A stretch of DNA of 64,000 bases. It comes from Inquilinus sp. KBS0705 (GTDB taxonomy: Bacteria > Bacteroidota > Bacteroidia > Sphingobacteriales > Sphingobacteriaceae). A model generated the notes under the pieces. It worked only from the letters and a program-made list of their open reading frames with translations. It did not search any database and was not told the origin of the DNA. The stretch is taken from NCBI GenBank assembly GCA_005938025.2, contig VCCI02000001.1, positions 372,001-436,000 on the forward strand, written 5' to 3'. The position numbers and the translations under genes are program-made. Below, piece after piece: positions 44,572-53,856 of the stretch. Within the stretch, counting starts at the first letter, position 1; the number at the start of each line of letters is the position of its first letter.

Positions 44572-46539
44572 TTATAATTTCTTACTGTTATTCTTCCTGT
44601 TTACATCGGGTAGGGCATTGTCGGGGTCAATCGTAACGCTTTCCACTTCCTGTGTGGTGGGTATGGTAAAGTTGGCTACCTTTTGCTGTAGCCACGTTTC
44701 TACAGGGAAATAGGTGCGCTGCTTGCTGCCGTCTTTAAACGTTAACTCAACGGTAAACGGCATGGCAAACAATTCTTTATTGGCGATGGTTACACGCAGC
44801 CCTTTTTTGTTGTTAACCTCTTTGGCATCAATTAATGCTATATCCAGTTTAAAGTTGTTATAAAACCAGCCGCGCCAAAACCAGTTCAAATCCTCGCCGG
44901 CACCATTTTCCATCGACCGGAAAAAGTCATCGGGCTGCGGGTGTTTGTAGGCCCATTTATCTATATAGTTTTTAAAGGCATAATCAAACCTATCCTTACC
45001 CAGCACCTGTTCGCGCAGCAAAACCAAGCCAAAGGCCGGTTTAAAATAAGTAAGCGGGTGGCGGTATTTCTCGGGGATGGCATCCGGTGCGGTCATAATG
45101 CTTGGCGAGCCTGCATCCGTAATAAACGGGATGATCTCGTCGGCCGGATTACCGCCATGCTCGGCGTATTCGCCATCGCGTTTGGGGGCATACTCGCCAT
45201 TGTTAAAGTTGTCTGATGCGTACACATCAATAAAGGTATTAAAGCCCTCGTCCATCCAGGCAAAGCGGCGCTCATCGCTACCCACTATCATCGGGAACCA
45301 GTTGTGGCCAATCTCATGCGCGGTTACCCAGTACAACTCCTTGCCCTTATCGGTGATGCCGTCAAACACAATGCCGGGGTACTCCATACCGCCAGCTATA
45401 CCGGCCTCGTTAATGGCGGTGGGGTATGGGTATACAAACCATTTTTCGGAAAAGTATTCTATCGATCCTTTTAAATATTCGGTAGCACGGCCCCAGGCAT
45501 CATTGCCCGCACTTTCGATAGGGTAAACCGACATGGCTAAACTTTTTTTACCGCCGGGCAGGTTAACCCGCGCGGCATCCCATATATAAGCTTTTGACGC
45601 GCCGAAGGCTACATCGCGCGTATTAAGCATTTTGTAATGCCAGGTTAAAGTGCCTTTATTAACCGGGCGCGATGCGGCGGAATTGATCTCGTCGGCGCTG
45701 CGTATTATAATCGTTTTATCGCTGTTGCGGGCCGCTGTAAGGCGGGTAATTTGCTTGGCGGTCAATACTTCGGCGGGGTTTAATAAGTCGCCTGGGCCGG
45801 CTACAATCACGTCCCAGGGGGCGGTTACTTTATAGTCGATATCGCCATACTCTAAGTAAAATTCTCCGCTGCCCAAAAAAGGCGCGGTATCCCAGCCGCG
45901 GCTATCATCGTATACGCACATCCGTGGAAAAAACTGGGCTATCTCGTATATCTTGCCGTTTTTGGTATCTACATAATCGGTACGGCCGCCAAAATTACCG
46001 GGAATGGTGTAGTGGTATTTGATAAGCAAATTTACCTTGCCGCCCTTTGGCGAAACCGCCGTTGACATGCGCACCTGCATGCGGGTATCGGTAACTACGT
46101 AGGCTACCGGCGTACTTTTGCCATTTTGCACTACGCTAACCGATTCGATATTATAGCCCGTAGTATGCTGATTAGGGGCAAAGGCCGTAACAAAATTGCT
46201 GCGCGCGCCGTGCTTGTAGGTGTTTTGGTCCAGCTGCAGCCATAGGTATTGCAGCGCATCGGGGCTGTTATTGGTATAGCTGATGCCGGCAGAACCACTA
46301 ATGGTTTTGCTAACGGTATCTAAGGCTACGTTTAGCTGGTAGTCTACCCGGTTTTGCCAGTATTTCGGTCCCGGGTCGCCGTTAGGTGAGTGAAACTCGT
46401 TGCCTTTTTCGGTATAGCCTATGGGCGAGAATAGTACCGATGGCTGGTAGTTGCTTGCTATGGTATCGTTTGAGCGTTGGGCCTGTGCAAACAAGGCAGT
46501 TAAAACCAATAGGGTAGTACCTAAGAATTGTTTTTTCAT
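44572..46539 (-). CDS. M1-family aminopeptidase
   Basis: 655 residues from ATG 46539. Signal peptide [20 protein letters not shown] with cleavage near AQA-Q. The zinc site is [16 protein letters not shown] (HExxH) near 412, with the downstream Glu in [16 protein letters not shown] near 432; GGMEYPGIV near 388 is the GXMEN-like substrate motif in altered form. Exported peptidase. The TTG at 46572 would disrupt the signal peptide. The C-terminal part is shorter than in pepN. Confidence 0.92.
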   Translation of the reverse strand: MKKQFLGTTLLVLTALFAQAQRSNDTIASNYQPSVLFSPIGYTEKGNEFHSPNGDPGPKYWQNRVDYQLNVALDTVSKTISGSAGISYTNNSPDALQYLWLQLDQNTYKHGARSNFVTAFAPNQHTTGYNIESVSVVQNGKSTPVAYVVTDTRMQVRMSTAVSPKGGKVNLLIKYHYTIPGNFGGRTDYVDTKNGKIYEIAQFFPRMCVYDDSRGWDTAPFLGSGEFYLEYGDIDYKVTAPWDVIVAGPGDLLNPAEVLTAKQITRLTAARNSDKTIIIRSADEINSAASRPVNKGTLTWHYKMLNTRDVAFGASKAYIWDAARVNLPGGKKSLAMSVYPIESAGNDAWGRATEYLKGSIEYFSEKWFVYPYPTAINEAGIAGGMEYPGIVFDGITDKGKELYWVTAHEIGHNWFPMIVGSDERRFAWMDEGFNTFIDVYASDNFNNGEYAPKRDGEYAEHGGNPADEIIPFITDAGSPSIMTAPDAIPEKYRHPLTYFKPAFGLVLLREQVLGKDRFDYAFKNYIDKWAYKHPQPDDFFRSMENGAGEDLNWFWRGWFYNNFKLDIALIDAKEVNNKKGLRVTIANKELFAMPFTVELTFKDGSKQRTYFPVETWLQQKVANFTIPTTQEVESVTIDPDNALPDVNRKNNSKKL

Positions 46540-46671
46540 GTGGGGGTTATGATAAGCGGTAGCAATATACAAAGGATGGCCGTAAAATGCGTTTTGCTTT
46601 TAAAATGATACAAATTTTTAAGTGCTTATGGAATTTGTGCCTGCATTGCATCTTGTAATAAACTAAACATT

Positions 46672-47385
46672 ATGCAAACTATTAAACACGTCGGTATCCC
46701 GCAGCCCTGCCACCAGCTTTGGCAAAATATGACCCCGGTTAACAAAGGCCGGCATTGCGCCCAATGCAGCAAAACCGTTACCGATTTTACAGTAATGAGC
46801 AATGCCGAGATCATCAGCCACCTGTCCAAAGCTCAAAATGTATGCGGCAGGTTTGAAACTTATCAGTTAAATAGTATTAATAATACCCTTGCAGAGCAAG
46901 CCACATCGCGTTTTTCGTGGAAGAAGCTGGCTTTGGCGGCATCGCTAACAGGATTATTGCCTTTTATGAAAGCAGAGGCGAAACAAAGTCATCCAATTGA
47001 GCAAACGGTAAACCCTGCTGTTAAACCCGATACCAATCAGGTGCGCACGCTTAGTAGGATGGAGTTAAAAGGAAAGGTTTCAATTATAGGTGATACTACG
47101 CCTGTTGTGGGTGCAATTGTAAAAGTACATGGCTGGAATTTTTGGACACAAACATTAGCAAATGGTACCTTTAAATTAAAAGTACCTGTGGATGCCGCTA
47201 TACTGGAAGTTAGCTACTTGGGCTATGAGAGGGAAGAGATGCCCATCAATCAGTTTACCAAACAGTATAATTTTGTTTTAGCAGAACGCCATACAGTTAT
47301 GTTGGGAGGCGCTATTACTGTAATGACAGTTAAAAAAGCACCTTTTTACAAACGGTTGTGGTACAGCTTTAAACGCCTTTTTTAA
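46672..47385 (+). CDS. Protein with CxxC-type N-terminus and carboxypeptidase-like regulatory domain
   Basis: 237 residues. N-terminal Cys pattern PCHQLWQNMTPVNKGRHCAQ, CSKTVTDFTVMSNAEI and CGRF is a Bacteroidota cytoplasmic domain with a probable metal-binding site. A helix at about 82-103 (WKKLALAASLTGLLPFMKA) may be a membrane anchor. Residues about 130-205 are a carboxypeptidase-D-like beta-sandwich (GKVSIIGDTTPVVGAIVKVH, GWNFWTQTLANGTFKLKV, LEVSYLGYEREE). The C-terminus is basic. Role unknown; it ends 4 bases inside the convergent ppx-like gene. Confidence 0.75.
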   Translation: MQTIKHVGIPQPCHQLWQNMTPVNKGRHCAQCSKTVTDFTVMSNAEIISHLSKAQNVCGRFETYQLNSINNTLAEQATSRFSWKKLALAASLTGLLPFMKAEAKQSHPIEQTVNPAVKPDTNQVRTLSRMELKGKVSIIGDTTPVVGAIVKVHGWNFWTQTLANGTFKLKVPVDAAILEVSYLGYEREEMPINQFTKQYNFVLAERHTVMLGGAITVMTVKKAPFYKRLWYSFKRLF

Positions 47386-48320
47386 CCCAACAGCTCTACC
47401 ATCGCACCCTCTTTTAATGACCATGTGCACAATGTTACATCCGTAAGCCCCAGTTTTTGCATCATGTAAATGGTAATTAGGCTGGCTACTACAATCATAT
47501 CTACCCGTACCGGTATAATGCCTTTGGTGGCGGCGCGTTTGGCATGGGTGGATCGTACTAGTCGTTCTATCAGGTCCAGCAGGTCATCGGTATCAAATTC
47601 GTAAATGCGGGTTTGGCTTAGGTTAAAGGGTTTACCTTTCTCCAGTTCTATCACTTCGGCAAAGCTTTCAAACGCGCCGGATGAACCAATAAGGGTAGAC
47701 AGGCGGTATTGCGATACTGCTTTAAACAGGTCGGTGAGTTTACCATCCAGGTACCGGGTCATTTCTTTGATGGATTGCACTGGTATCGGATCGGTTTTAT
47801 GGAACATGTCCATTAATCGGGCAGCGCCTATCTCAAAACTTTGTTTCCAAACTATATCATCTTCATTGCCAATAATAAACTCTACACTGCCGCCGCCTAT
47901 ATCCATTATCAGGCTGTTAGCATCCCCTAAAACTCCGCTGGCCTGTATGCCCTTATATATGTAGGCGGCTTCCTGCTCGCCGGTGATAAGTTCTATTTGT
48001 ATACCTGCCTGCTCTTTCACCTGGTCAATAAAATCCTGTCCGTTTGCCGCGTTGCGTACAGCCGATGTAGCAATGGCTTTTACTTTTTGCACTTTATGAT
48101 CCAGCATATGGTCGCGGAAACGCTGCATGGCCGCAATGCCCCGTGCAAAAGCCGCAGGCTGTATAATGCCTTTATTGATACCGCCTTCGCCCAGTTTAAC
48201 TGCTTCGGTAAGGTGAAATACTTCATGAAAATCGTCGCCTGTTCCCTCGGCTATCAATAAATGAAAGGTATTGGTGCCGAGATCCATTACGGCGGCGCGT
48301 TGGTTGTTGTTTGCGGGCAT
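47382..48320 (-). CDS. Ppx/GppA-family phosphatase
   Basis: 312 residues. N-terminal ASKHA fold: MDLGTNTFHLLIAEG near 12 (phosphate 1), then SAVRNAANGQDFI near 88 and LIMDIGGGSVEFIIGNEDDI near 134 (phosphate 2). Only the two N-terminal domains are present, so it is the short exopolyphosphatase form rather than full GppA. It removes phosphate from polyphosphate or pppGpp ends. It overlaps the end of the convergent gene by 4 bases. Confidence 0.9.
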   Translation of the reverse strand: MPANNNQRAAVMDLGTNTFHLLIAEGTGDDFHEVFHLTEAVKLGEGGINKGIIQPAAFARGIAAMQRFRDHMLDHKVQKVKAIATSAVRNAANGQDFIDQVKEQAGIQIELITGEQEAAYIYKGIQASGVLGDANSLIMDIGGGSVEFIIGNEDDIVWKQSFEIGAARLMDMFHKTDPIPVQSIKEMTRYLDGKLTDLFKAVSQYRLSTLIGSSGAFESFAEVIELEKGKPFNLSQTRIYEFDTDDLLDLIERLVRSTHAKRAATKGIIPVRVDMIVVASLITIYMMQKLGLTDVTLCTWSLKEGAMVELLG

Positions 48321-48339
48321 TATTAAGTAAAGAGTTTAG

Positions 48340-48412
48340 CCTCACCTAAATCCTCTCCAAAGGAGAGGACTTTTATTTAGCCCTTCTCCTTTGGAGAAGG
48401 GTTGGGATGAGG
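48340..48412. repeat. Double palindrome CCTCTCC/GGAGAGG
   Basis: TCCTCTCCAAAGGAGAGGA and CCTTCTCCTTTGGAGAAGG are two palindromes whose outer parts (CCTCACC and GGGATGAGG) pair with each other. Between the ABC permease terminator and ppx. Confidence 0.75.
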
Positions 48413-48420
48413 CCCAAAAA

Positions 48421-48454
48421 TAAAAAATCCCCTTAAACTTTCGCTTAAGAGGAT
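48421..48454 (-). terminator. Terminator after the ABC-2 permease gene
   Basis: ATCCCCTTAA and TTAAGAGGAT pair with one G-U; the minus strand continues into TTTTTTATTTTT. Confidence 0.8.
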
Positions 48455-48477
48455 GCATTTATGAAAAGGTTAAGGGT

Positions 48478-49731
48478 TTACTCTTTATAAAAAAACCATT
48501 TTACAAGTTCTTTATAGCTTGCTTTTTTACCGTACATTAAAATACCTACCCGGTAAATGCGTGCGGCCACGTAAGTGGTAAATAAAAAGCCCACTACCAT
48601 TAAACTCATAGACAAGGCCAGCTGCCATGGGGCCACGCCGCCAAAAGGTATGCGCACCATCATGGCTACTGGAGCCGTTAACGGAATTATAGATAACCAT
48701 ACAGCCAGCGGACTATCGGGTGCCTGGAACAATACTGATACAGATAATAAATAAGTAAACAGTAAGGGTAAGGTTATCGGGAACATAAATTGCTGTGTCT
48801 CGGTCTCGCTATCAACCGCCGAACCTACCGCCGCAAACAGGGCACTGTATAACAGGTAGCCGGTTAAAAAATAAAACAGGAAACAAGCTAATATGTAGCC
48901 AAATGGTATGGTAGACAATACGGCAATAATCCCCACCATTGAACTGCCCGGCCCGGAAAAAGCGTGACCAACAATTTTTGAAGAGATAACCGAAAGAATT
49001 ATCCAGGCACCAAACTGGGTTAAGCCCACTAAGCCTACGCCAATAATTTTACCCAGCATTAGCTGAAATGGTTTTACCGATGATATCACCACCTCGATAA
49101 TACGGCTTGTTTTTTCTTCGATAACGCCGCGCATTACCTGTGCGCCATATATAAACAGGGCCAGGTAAATAAATATGGCACAGGCAACGCCAACGCCCAT
49201 GGTAGCACCTACGTTGGCATCTTTAGCGCCGGTTTCGGTCACTTCCATAGCTGTGATAGAGATCTTGCTTTTGTTGATGGTATTTAAAAATGCCGTGTCA
49301 ATATGATGATCTATCAAGCTTTTGGCAGACGATATGGTGTTCATCTGCTTTTCTACTTCTTCGCTCAGCTTAAATGATGGTTTCTTTTTAGAGAATAGCT
49401 GCACCGGAGTTTTGGTATAATCTTTAGGGATAAGCAAAACCGATAGGTCCTCGTTATCTTTTAAAGCTGCTTTGGCAGCCGCTAACGATTGGCCTTTTTG
49501 CTCGAATTTAATGTGATTGCCACTTTTTAGTTTTGGCGCAAAAACATTGCTTTCGTCAATTACATTCACCACCTGCTCGGTGCTTAGCTCCTGGTTATTT
49601 TTAGCAACCAGGCCAATAAGCGCCGACATGCCTATGATAAGGAAAGGCACCACAAATATCATCACAATAAAAGCCTTCTTCCGTACACGGGTAACGTACT
49701 CGCGCTGAATAATAAGTAATACTTTTTTCAT
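48478..49731 (-). CDS. ABC-2 type transporter permease (NatB-like)
   Basis: 417 residues. One N-terminal helix (KAFIVMIFVVPFLIIGMSAL), a large extracytosolic domain to about 195, then five or so helices (GVGVACAIFIYLALFIYGAQ; VTIPFGYILACFLFYF-type). The motif VMRGVIEEKTSRIIEVVISS near 197 is the ABC-2/NatB signature. It is the exporter partner of the ATPase four bases upstream. Substrate unknown; NatAB exports sodium in Bacillus but many relatives act on other compounds. Confidence 0.9.
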   Translation of the reverse strand: MKKVLLIIQREYVTRVRKKAFIVMIFVVPFLIIGMSALIGLVAKNNQELSTEQVVNVIDESNVFAPKLKSGNHIKFEQKGQSLAAAKAALKDNEDLSVLLIPKDYTKTPVQLFSKKKPSFKLSEEVEKQMNTISSAKSLIDHHIDTAFLNTINKSKISITAMEVTETGAKDANVGATMGVGVACAIFIYLALFIYGAQVMRGVIEEKTSRIIEVVISSVKPFQLMLGKIIGVGLVGLTQFGAWIILSVISSKIVGHAFSGPGSSMVGIIAVLSTIPFGYILACFLFYFLTGYLLYSALFAAVGSAVDSETETQQFMFPITLPLLFTYLLSVSVLFQAPDSPLAVWLSIIPLTAPVAMMVRIPFGGVAPWQLALSMSLMVVGFLFTTYVAARIYRVGILMYGKKASYKELVKWFFYKE

Positions 49732-49735
49732 AGGG

Positions 49736-50641
49736 TTATGCTTTTTGGTTTACTTTTTCGATGAATATCTCGTTCATGCTCGGTATAACTTCCTGCAGCA
49801 TATTAATTTTTGTTTTGGGCAGCAGGTATTGCAGCACATCATTAGCCGACGTATTATTAAGCTTTAGTTTAATGGTATGGCTATTATCTTCGCCGGCGGT
49901 GTCGCTAAGCAAATCAAAGGGCTGGTTACCATCAAAATTTAGATGCTCGCCGGTATACTCCACCAGGTAGGTATCGTTTTTATACGAGTTGCGAATTGTT
50001 TTTACACGGCCATCTAAAATCTTGTGCGATTTATGTATCAGGGCGATAGAATCGCATAGCTCCTCAACAGATTCCATACGGTGGGTACTAAACAGGATGG
50101 TAGCACCGTTGCGGTTAAGCTCCAGTATCTCGTCTTTTATCAAATCGGCGTTTACGGGATCAAATCCGCTAAAGGGTTCATCAAGGATGATCAGGTCGGG
50201 CTCGTGCAGCACGGTAGCCACAAACTGCGCCTTTTGCGACATTCCCTTTGATAGTTCTTCTATCTTTTTGTTCCACCAGGTTTCCATGTCCAGCTTTTTA
50301 AACCACACCTTTAATTTGGCGGTGGCATCGGCACGGGTTAAGCCTTTAAGGCGGGCCAGGTATATCATTTGCTCGCCGATTTCCATCTTTTTATACAGGC
50401 CGCGCTCTTCGGGCAGGTAGCCCATGCGGTCGATGTGCGATTGGTTCAGCTTTTCGCCGTTAAAATAAACTTCGCCCGAGTCGGGTGCTGTAATTTGGTT
50501 GATGATACGGATGAGCGAGGTTTTGCCGGCGCCATTTGGCCCAAGCAGGCCAAATATTTTACCGCTTTCAACCTCAAGGCTCACATCGTCTAACGCACGG
50601 TGTCCGGCGTATTGTTTAACAATGTTTCGAATGCTTAGCAT
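49736..50641 (-). CDS. ABC transporter ATP-binding protein (NatA-like)
   Basis: 301 residues. Walker A GLLGPNGAGKTSLIRIINQI near 32, signature ELSKGMSQKAQFVATVLHEP near 133, Walker B LIILDEPFSGFDPVNADLIK near 153, H-loop FSTHRMES near 187. The C-terminal 80 residues are the ABC-2 associated extension. It pairs with the permease whose start lies 4 bases downstream. Confidence 0.94.
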   Translation of the reverse strand: MLSIRNIVKQYAGHRALDDVSLEVESGKIFGLLGPNGAGKTSLIRIINQITAPDSGEVYFNGEKLNQSHIDRMGYLPEERGLYKKMEIGEQMIYLARLKGLTRADATAKLKVWFKKLDMETWWNKKIEELSKGMSQKAQFVATVLHEPDLIILDEPFSGFDPVNADLIKDEILELNRNGATILFSTHRMESVEELCDSIALIHKSHKILDGRVKTIRNSYKNDTYLVEYTGEHLNFDGNQPFDLLSDTAGEDNSHTIKLKLNNTSANDVLQYLLPKTKINMLQEVIPSMNEIFIEKVNQKA

Positions 50642-50726
50642 ATCAGTGTTTAGTTTGTATGCTAATTTAGATATTGCCGGCGATGTATTGTTACAAAATA
50701 TTCGTTTTAGGAATAATGGTATATAA

Positions 50727-50760
50727 CAAAAAAGCCCGCCATCAAAAGATGCCGGGCTTT
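50727..50760 (-). terminator. Terminator after dnaJ
   Basis: AAAGCCCG-C-CATC and GATG-C-CGGGCTTT pair with one mismatch, loop AAAA, and a minus-strand T run. Confidence 0.8.
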
Positions 50761-50781
50761 AAAAGCGTTTAACTTTCGCCT

Positions 50782-51945
50782 CTACTCAAAGTATTCCTTC
50801 ATCCGTTCAAAAAAGCTTTTTTCGTTTTTGCCCGGGTTGGGTTTAAAGTTGGGCGAGCTTTGCAGTTTCTCTAATATCTCGCGTTCTTCGCGGCTTAGGG
50901 CCTTTGGCGTCCAAATGTTGATGTGTATCAGTTGGTCGCCGCGGTGGTACGAGTTTACTTCGGGTACACCCTTGCCTTTTAAACGCAGTATTTTACCGCC
51001 TTGCGTGCCCGGCTCAATTTTAATTTTGGCCTTGCCATCAATAGTTGGTACTTCAACACTGGTACCTAAAGCTGCATCAACAAAGTTTACATGCAGGTCA
51101 AATATCACGTTGTTGCCATCGCGTTTTAAGGTTTCGTGCGGTATCTCTTCAATCAGTATGATCAGGTCGCCGGGTACACCGCCGCGCGGGGCAGCGTTAC
51201 CTTTGCCGCTCATGCTTAGCTGCATTCCTTCGCTTACACCTGCAGGTACGTTAATGGTAATGGTTTCTTCGCCGCGTGTTACACCCTCGCCGTGGCACAC
51301 ATTACATTTTGAAGTAATGATAGAGCCTTCGCCGTTACAGGTAGGGCAGGTGCTGGTAGTTTGCATCTGGCCCAAAATAGTATTGGTAACCCTGCGCACC
51401 GAACCAGCGCCACCGCATGTTTTACACGTTTGGAACGATGATTTATCTTTTGCGCCGGTACCGTCGCAGGTTTTACAAAGTATTTGTTTATTTACCTTTA
51501 TCTTCTTTTCGGCACCGTTGGCAATCTCTTCTAATGATAGCCTTACTTTAATGCGCAGGTTGCTGCCGCGGGCTACACGCCTGCCGCCGCCCTGCCTGCC
51601 GCCACCGCCGCCAAAAAAGCCTTCGAACGGGCTGCCGCCGCCAAAAATATCACCAAACTGGCTAAATATGTCGTCCATGTTCATGCTGCCGCCGCCGTAA
51701 CCACCACCATTAGGCGATGATGCATTAGCCGCATGGCCAAACTGATCGTAACGCTGGCGTTTTTCGGGCGAGCTTAGTACTTCGTAAGCTTCGGCAGCTT
51801 CTTTAAATTTTTCTTCGGCTGCTTTATCACCTTCGTTTTTATCAGGGTGATATTTAATAGCCATTTTACGGTATGCTTTTTTTATTTCATCGGCATCAGC
51901 ACCTTTGCTAATCCCCAGCACATCGTAGTAATCTCTCTTAGCCAT
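50782..51945 (-). CDS. dnaJ: Chaperone protein DnaJ
   Basis: 387 residues. J domain with YHPDKN (HPD) near 31; Gly/Phe region [20 protein letters not shown] (about 76-130); four zinc motifs [27 protein letters not shown] and CNVCHGEG (about 155-215); C-terminal substrate domain. It is DnaK's co-chaperone. grpE lies 109 bases upstream on the same strand, an operon-like order; the promoter is probably ahead of grpE. Confidence 0.97.
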   Translation of the reverse strand: MAKRDYYDVLGISKGADADEIKKAYRKMAIKYHPDKNEGDKAAEEKFKEAAEAYEVLSSPEKRQRYDQFGHAANASSPNGGGYGGGSMNMDDIFSQFGDIFGGGSPFEGFFGGGGGRQGGGRRVARGSNLRIKVRLSLEEIANGAEKKIKVNKQILCKTCDGTGAKDKSSFQTCKTCGGAGSVRRVTNTILGQMQTTSTCPTCNGEGSIITSKCNVCHGEGVTRGEETITINVPAGVSEGMQLSMSGKGNAAPRGGVPGDLIILIEEIPHETLKRDGNNVIFDLHVNFVDAALGTSVEVPTIDGKAKIKIEPGTQGGKILRLKGKGVPEVNSYHRGDQLIHINIWTPKALSREEREILEKLQSSPNFKPNPGKNEKSFFERMKEYFE

Positions 51946-51959
51946 ATTTTTATTTATTT

Positions 51960-52050
51960 CGAATTTCGAATGTTCGATTTCGGATTTAGTGTACTACCTG
52001 TTATTTAAGCCTGATTTTCAATTCGAAATTGAAAATCCGACATTCGAAAT
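51960..52050. repeat. TTCGAA-type imperfect inverted repeat between grpE and dnaJ
   Basis: TTTCGAATTTCGAATGTTCG on the left partly mirrors AATTCGAAATTG and ACATTCGAAATC on the right. It fills the gap between the two chaperone genes and could fold in the mRNA. Confidence 0.6.
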
Positions 52051-52054
52051 CAAA

Positions 52055-52648
52055 TTACGCTCCTACAATCACTTTTGCAAAGCGAATCACTTTTTCGTTG
52101 AGCTCGTAGCCTTTTTCCATCTCGTCTATCACTTTACCTTTTAAATCATCGGTAGGTGCAGGTATATTGGTAATGGCTTCGTGCAGGTCGGCATCAAAAG
52201 GGGTACCTATTGATACCATCTCTTTTAAACCTTTTTGTGCCAGTGCATTTTTTAATTTTGTTTGTATCAGCTCGATGCCTTGTTTAACAGGGGCTACATC
52301 TGTAGCGGTTTCCATTGCCTTTAAAGCGCGCTCAAAATCATCTAATACCGGCAATAAAGCTACAATAACATCTTTACCTTCTGTTTTGCGGGCTTCTTCA
52401 CGTTCTTTAATAGTACGGCGCCTAAAGTTGTCAAACTCGGCATAAAGCCTTAAATATTTATCGTTGGCCAGGGATAGTTCCTGTTTAAACACTTCCTCGG
52501 GCGAAGTTATTTCTTCTTCAACGTTGTCAGTCTGCGTAGCAGTTTCCTGCCCGTCAACCTGTCCGTTATCATTGTTCATTTCCGCAGCGTTTTCAGGTGT
52601 TTCTGAATTATCCTTCTTTTTTTTCTTTAACATGTCATTAAAATTCAT
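52055..52648 (-). CDS. grpE: Nucleotide exchange factor GrpE
   Basis: 197 residues. Acidic, disordered N-terminus (about 1-50), a long coiled-coil (LANDKYLRLYAEFDNFRRRT near 60), then the beta domain with GTPFDADLHEAITNIPAP near 155. It releases ADP from DnaK. The N-terminal KKKKKDN stretch is unusual but compatible. Confidence 0.96.
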   Translation of the reverse strand: MNFNDMLKKKKKDNSETPENAAEMNNDNGQVDGQETATQTDNVEEEITSPEEVFKQELSLANDKYLRLYAEFDNFRRRTIKEREEARKTEGKDVIVALLPVLDDFERALKAMETATDVAPVKQGIELIQTKLKNALAQKGLKEMVSIGTPFDADLHEAITNIPAPTDDLKGKVIDEMEKGYELNEKVIRFAKVIVGA

Positions 52649-52744
52649 AGCTCATAGTGCTAATCAAGTACCTTGCCATAGCACCAAACCCGACAAGGTG
52701 TCAGCATGATTATGGGTTTTATGTAAATAGTGGCAAAATGTTAG

Positions 52745-52816
52745 TTGCAGTAGCACTGGCAGTGGCAGAATTTGAAATGTGGAGCTCAATAGTGGCAATT
52801 GCAGTAGCACTGGCAG
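52745..52816 (+). repeat. Direct repeat TTGCAGTAGCACTGGCAG
   Basis: The 18 bases occur exactly at 52745-52762 and 52799-52816, with further GTGGCA motifs around. A related palindrome lies at 60457-60490. The gap 52649-52899 has no gene. Confidence 0.75.
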
Positions 52817-52899
52817 CCTTTAAAAAGTGTTGATAATAGGGATTGGCAGGCTGCTACTGCAACCGCCGCTGCTATTAAAAAGACGTACTGCCAACTGAA

Positions 52900-53583
52900 C
52901 TATGCTATCTGCACATCCTCTAATACTTTACCATTCTCGCACTTAATAATGCGCGACGGGAAGGTGCGGATGATGTGATAATCGTGTGTGGCAATTAATA
53001 CCGCCGTACCCGATTGGCTTATTTGTTTAAGCAGCATCACTATCTCTTCGGATGTATCAGGGTCAAGGTTGCCGGTAGGCTCATCGGCCAGTATTATCTC
53101 GGGGTTGTTTAACAGCGCGCGCGCTATAACCACCCGTTGCTGCTCGCCGCCTGATAGCTCATGGGGCATTTTTTTTAATTTAGAGCGCAAGCCTACCTTT
53201 TCGAGCACATCCAATATGCGGTTGGCTATTTGTGCCTTATCTGTCCAGCCGGTGGCGCGTAAAACAAAATGCAGGTTTTGCTCAACAGACCTATCGGTTA
53301 GTAACTGAAAATCCTGGAAAACAATGCCTAGCTTACGGCGCAGGTAGGGTACATCCTTAGTGGCCAGTTTGCTTAGCTCGTAGCCGCAGGCATGGCCGGT
53401 ACCGCTTGAAACATGCAGATCGCCGTAAATAACTTTTAGCAAGCTGCTTTTGCCCGATCCGGTTTGGCCTATAAGCCACACAAAATCGCCTTTATCAATA
53501 TGCAGGTTTACATTTGACAGTACCAGGTGCTTTTGCTGGAAAATATCAACACCATTCAATTTTATAATAGAGTTTCCGATCAT
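52900..53583 (-). CDS. FtsE-like ABC transporter ATPase
   Basis: 227 residues. Walker A GQTGSGKSSLLKVIYGD near 39, signature LSGGEQQRVVIARALLNNPE near 143, Walker [15 protein letters not shown] near 163. The text KLGIVFQDFQLLTDRSVEQN near 85 is close to FtsE. FtsE with FtsX controls cell-wall hydrolases at division; the ftsX partner is not next to it here. A small gene lies 7 bases upstream. Confidence 0.88.
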   Translation of the reverse strand: MIGNSIIKLNGVDIFQQKHLVLSNVNLHIDKGDFVWLIGQTGSGKSSLLKVIYGDLHVSSGTGHACGYELSKLATKDVPYLRRKLGIVFQDFQLLTDRSVEQNLHFVLRATGWTDKAQIANRILDVLEKVGLRSKLKKMPHELSGGEQQRVVIARALLNNPEIILADEPTGNLDPDTSEEIVMLLKQISQSGTAVLIATHDYHIIRTFPSRIIKCENGKVLEDVQIA

Positions 53584-53590
53584 CTTATTT

Positions 53591-53794
53591 TTAAAGCTCT
53601 AATTTTAATATTTTACCAAAGGGCAGGTCTTTTATAACGCCCATTATGTATTCATACTTATCGGCAAGGCCAACTTTATCCAACGATTTTTCGGGCCTGT
53701 CTACCCTAAAATATGCCAGCAGCGTAAATTTATCGTCCCTTAACTGTACATAGTCGGGTATTTTGGCAACGCCTTTTACTTTTATTATATACAT
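53591..53794 (-). CDS. Small hypothetical protein upstream of the FtsE-like gene
   Basis: 67 residues from ATG 53794 (MYIIKVKGVAKIPDYVQLRD). Ends KILKLEL. No membrane segment; mixed beta/alpha. Unknown family. It is 7 bases before the FtsE-like gene and shares its strand, so they are probably translated together. An in-frame start at 53827 is inside a dispersed ATGGTCCATGG repeat and is rejected. Confidence 0.6.
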   Translation of the reverse strand: MYIIKVKGVAKIPDYVQLRDDKFTLLAYFRVDRPEKSLDKVGLADKYEYIMGVIKDLPFGKILKLEL

Positions 53795-53801
53795 TTCTCT
53801 G

Positions 53802-53831
53802 TCCATGGTCCATGGTCTATAGTCCATAGAC
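53802..53831. repeat. ATGGTC/TATAGTCC repeat
   Basis: TCCATGGTCCATGGTCTATA followed by GTCCATAGAC is a tight cluster of short palindromes, related to 57112-57187. It can be misread as the N-terminus of the gene at 53591. Confidence 0.6.
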
Positions 53832-53856
53832 TGATATCCCCAAAGGTATTGTAATT

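Noticed and set aside
50828..51700. 290-residue plus-strand frame
   Set aside because: Antisense to dnaJ; its Pro/Cys-rich text arises from the reversed zinc and Gly/Phe regions.
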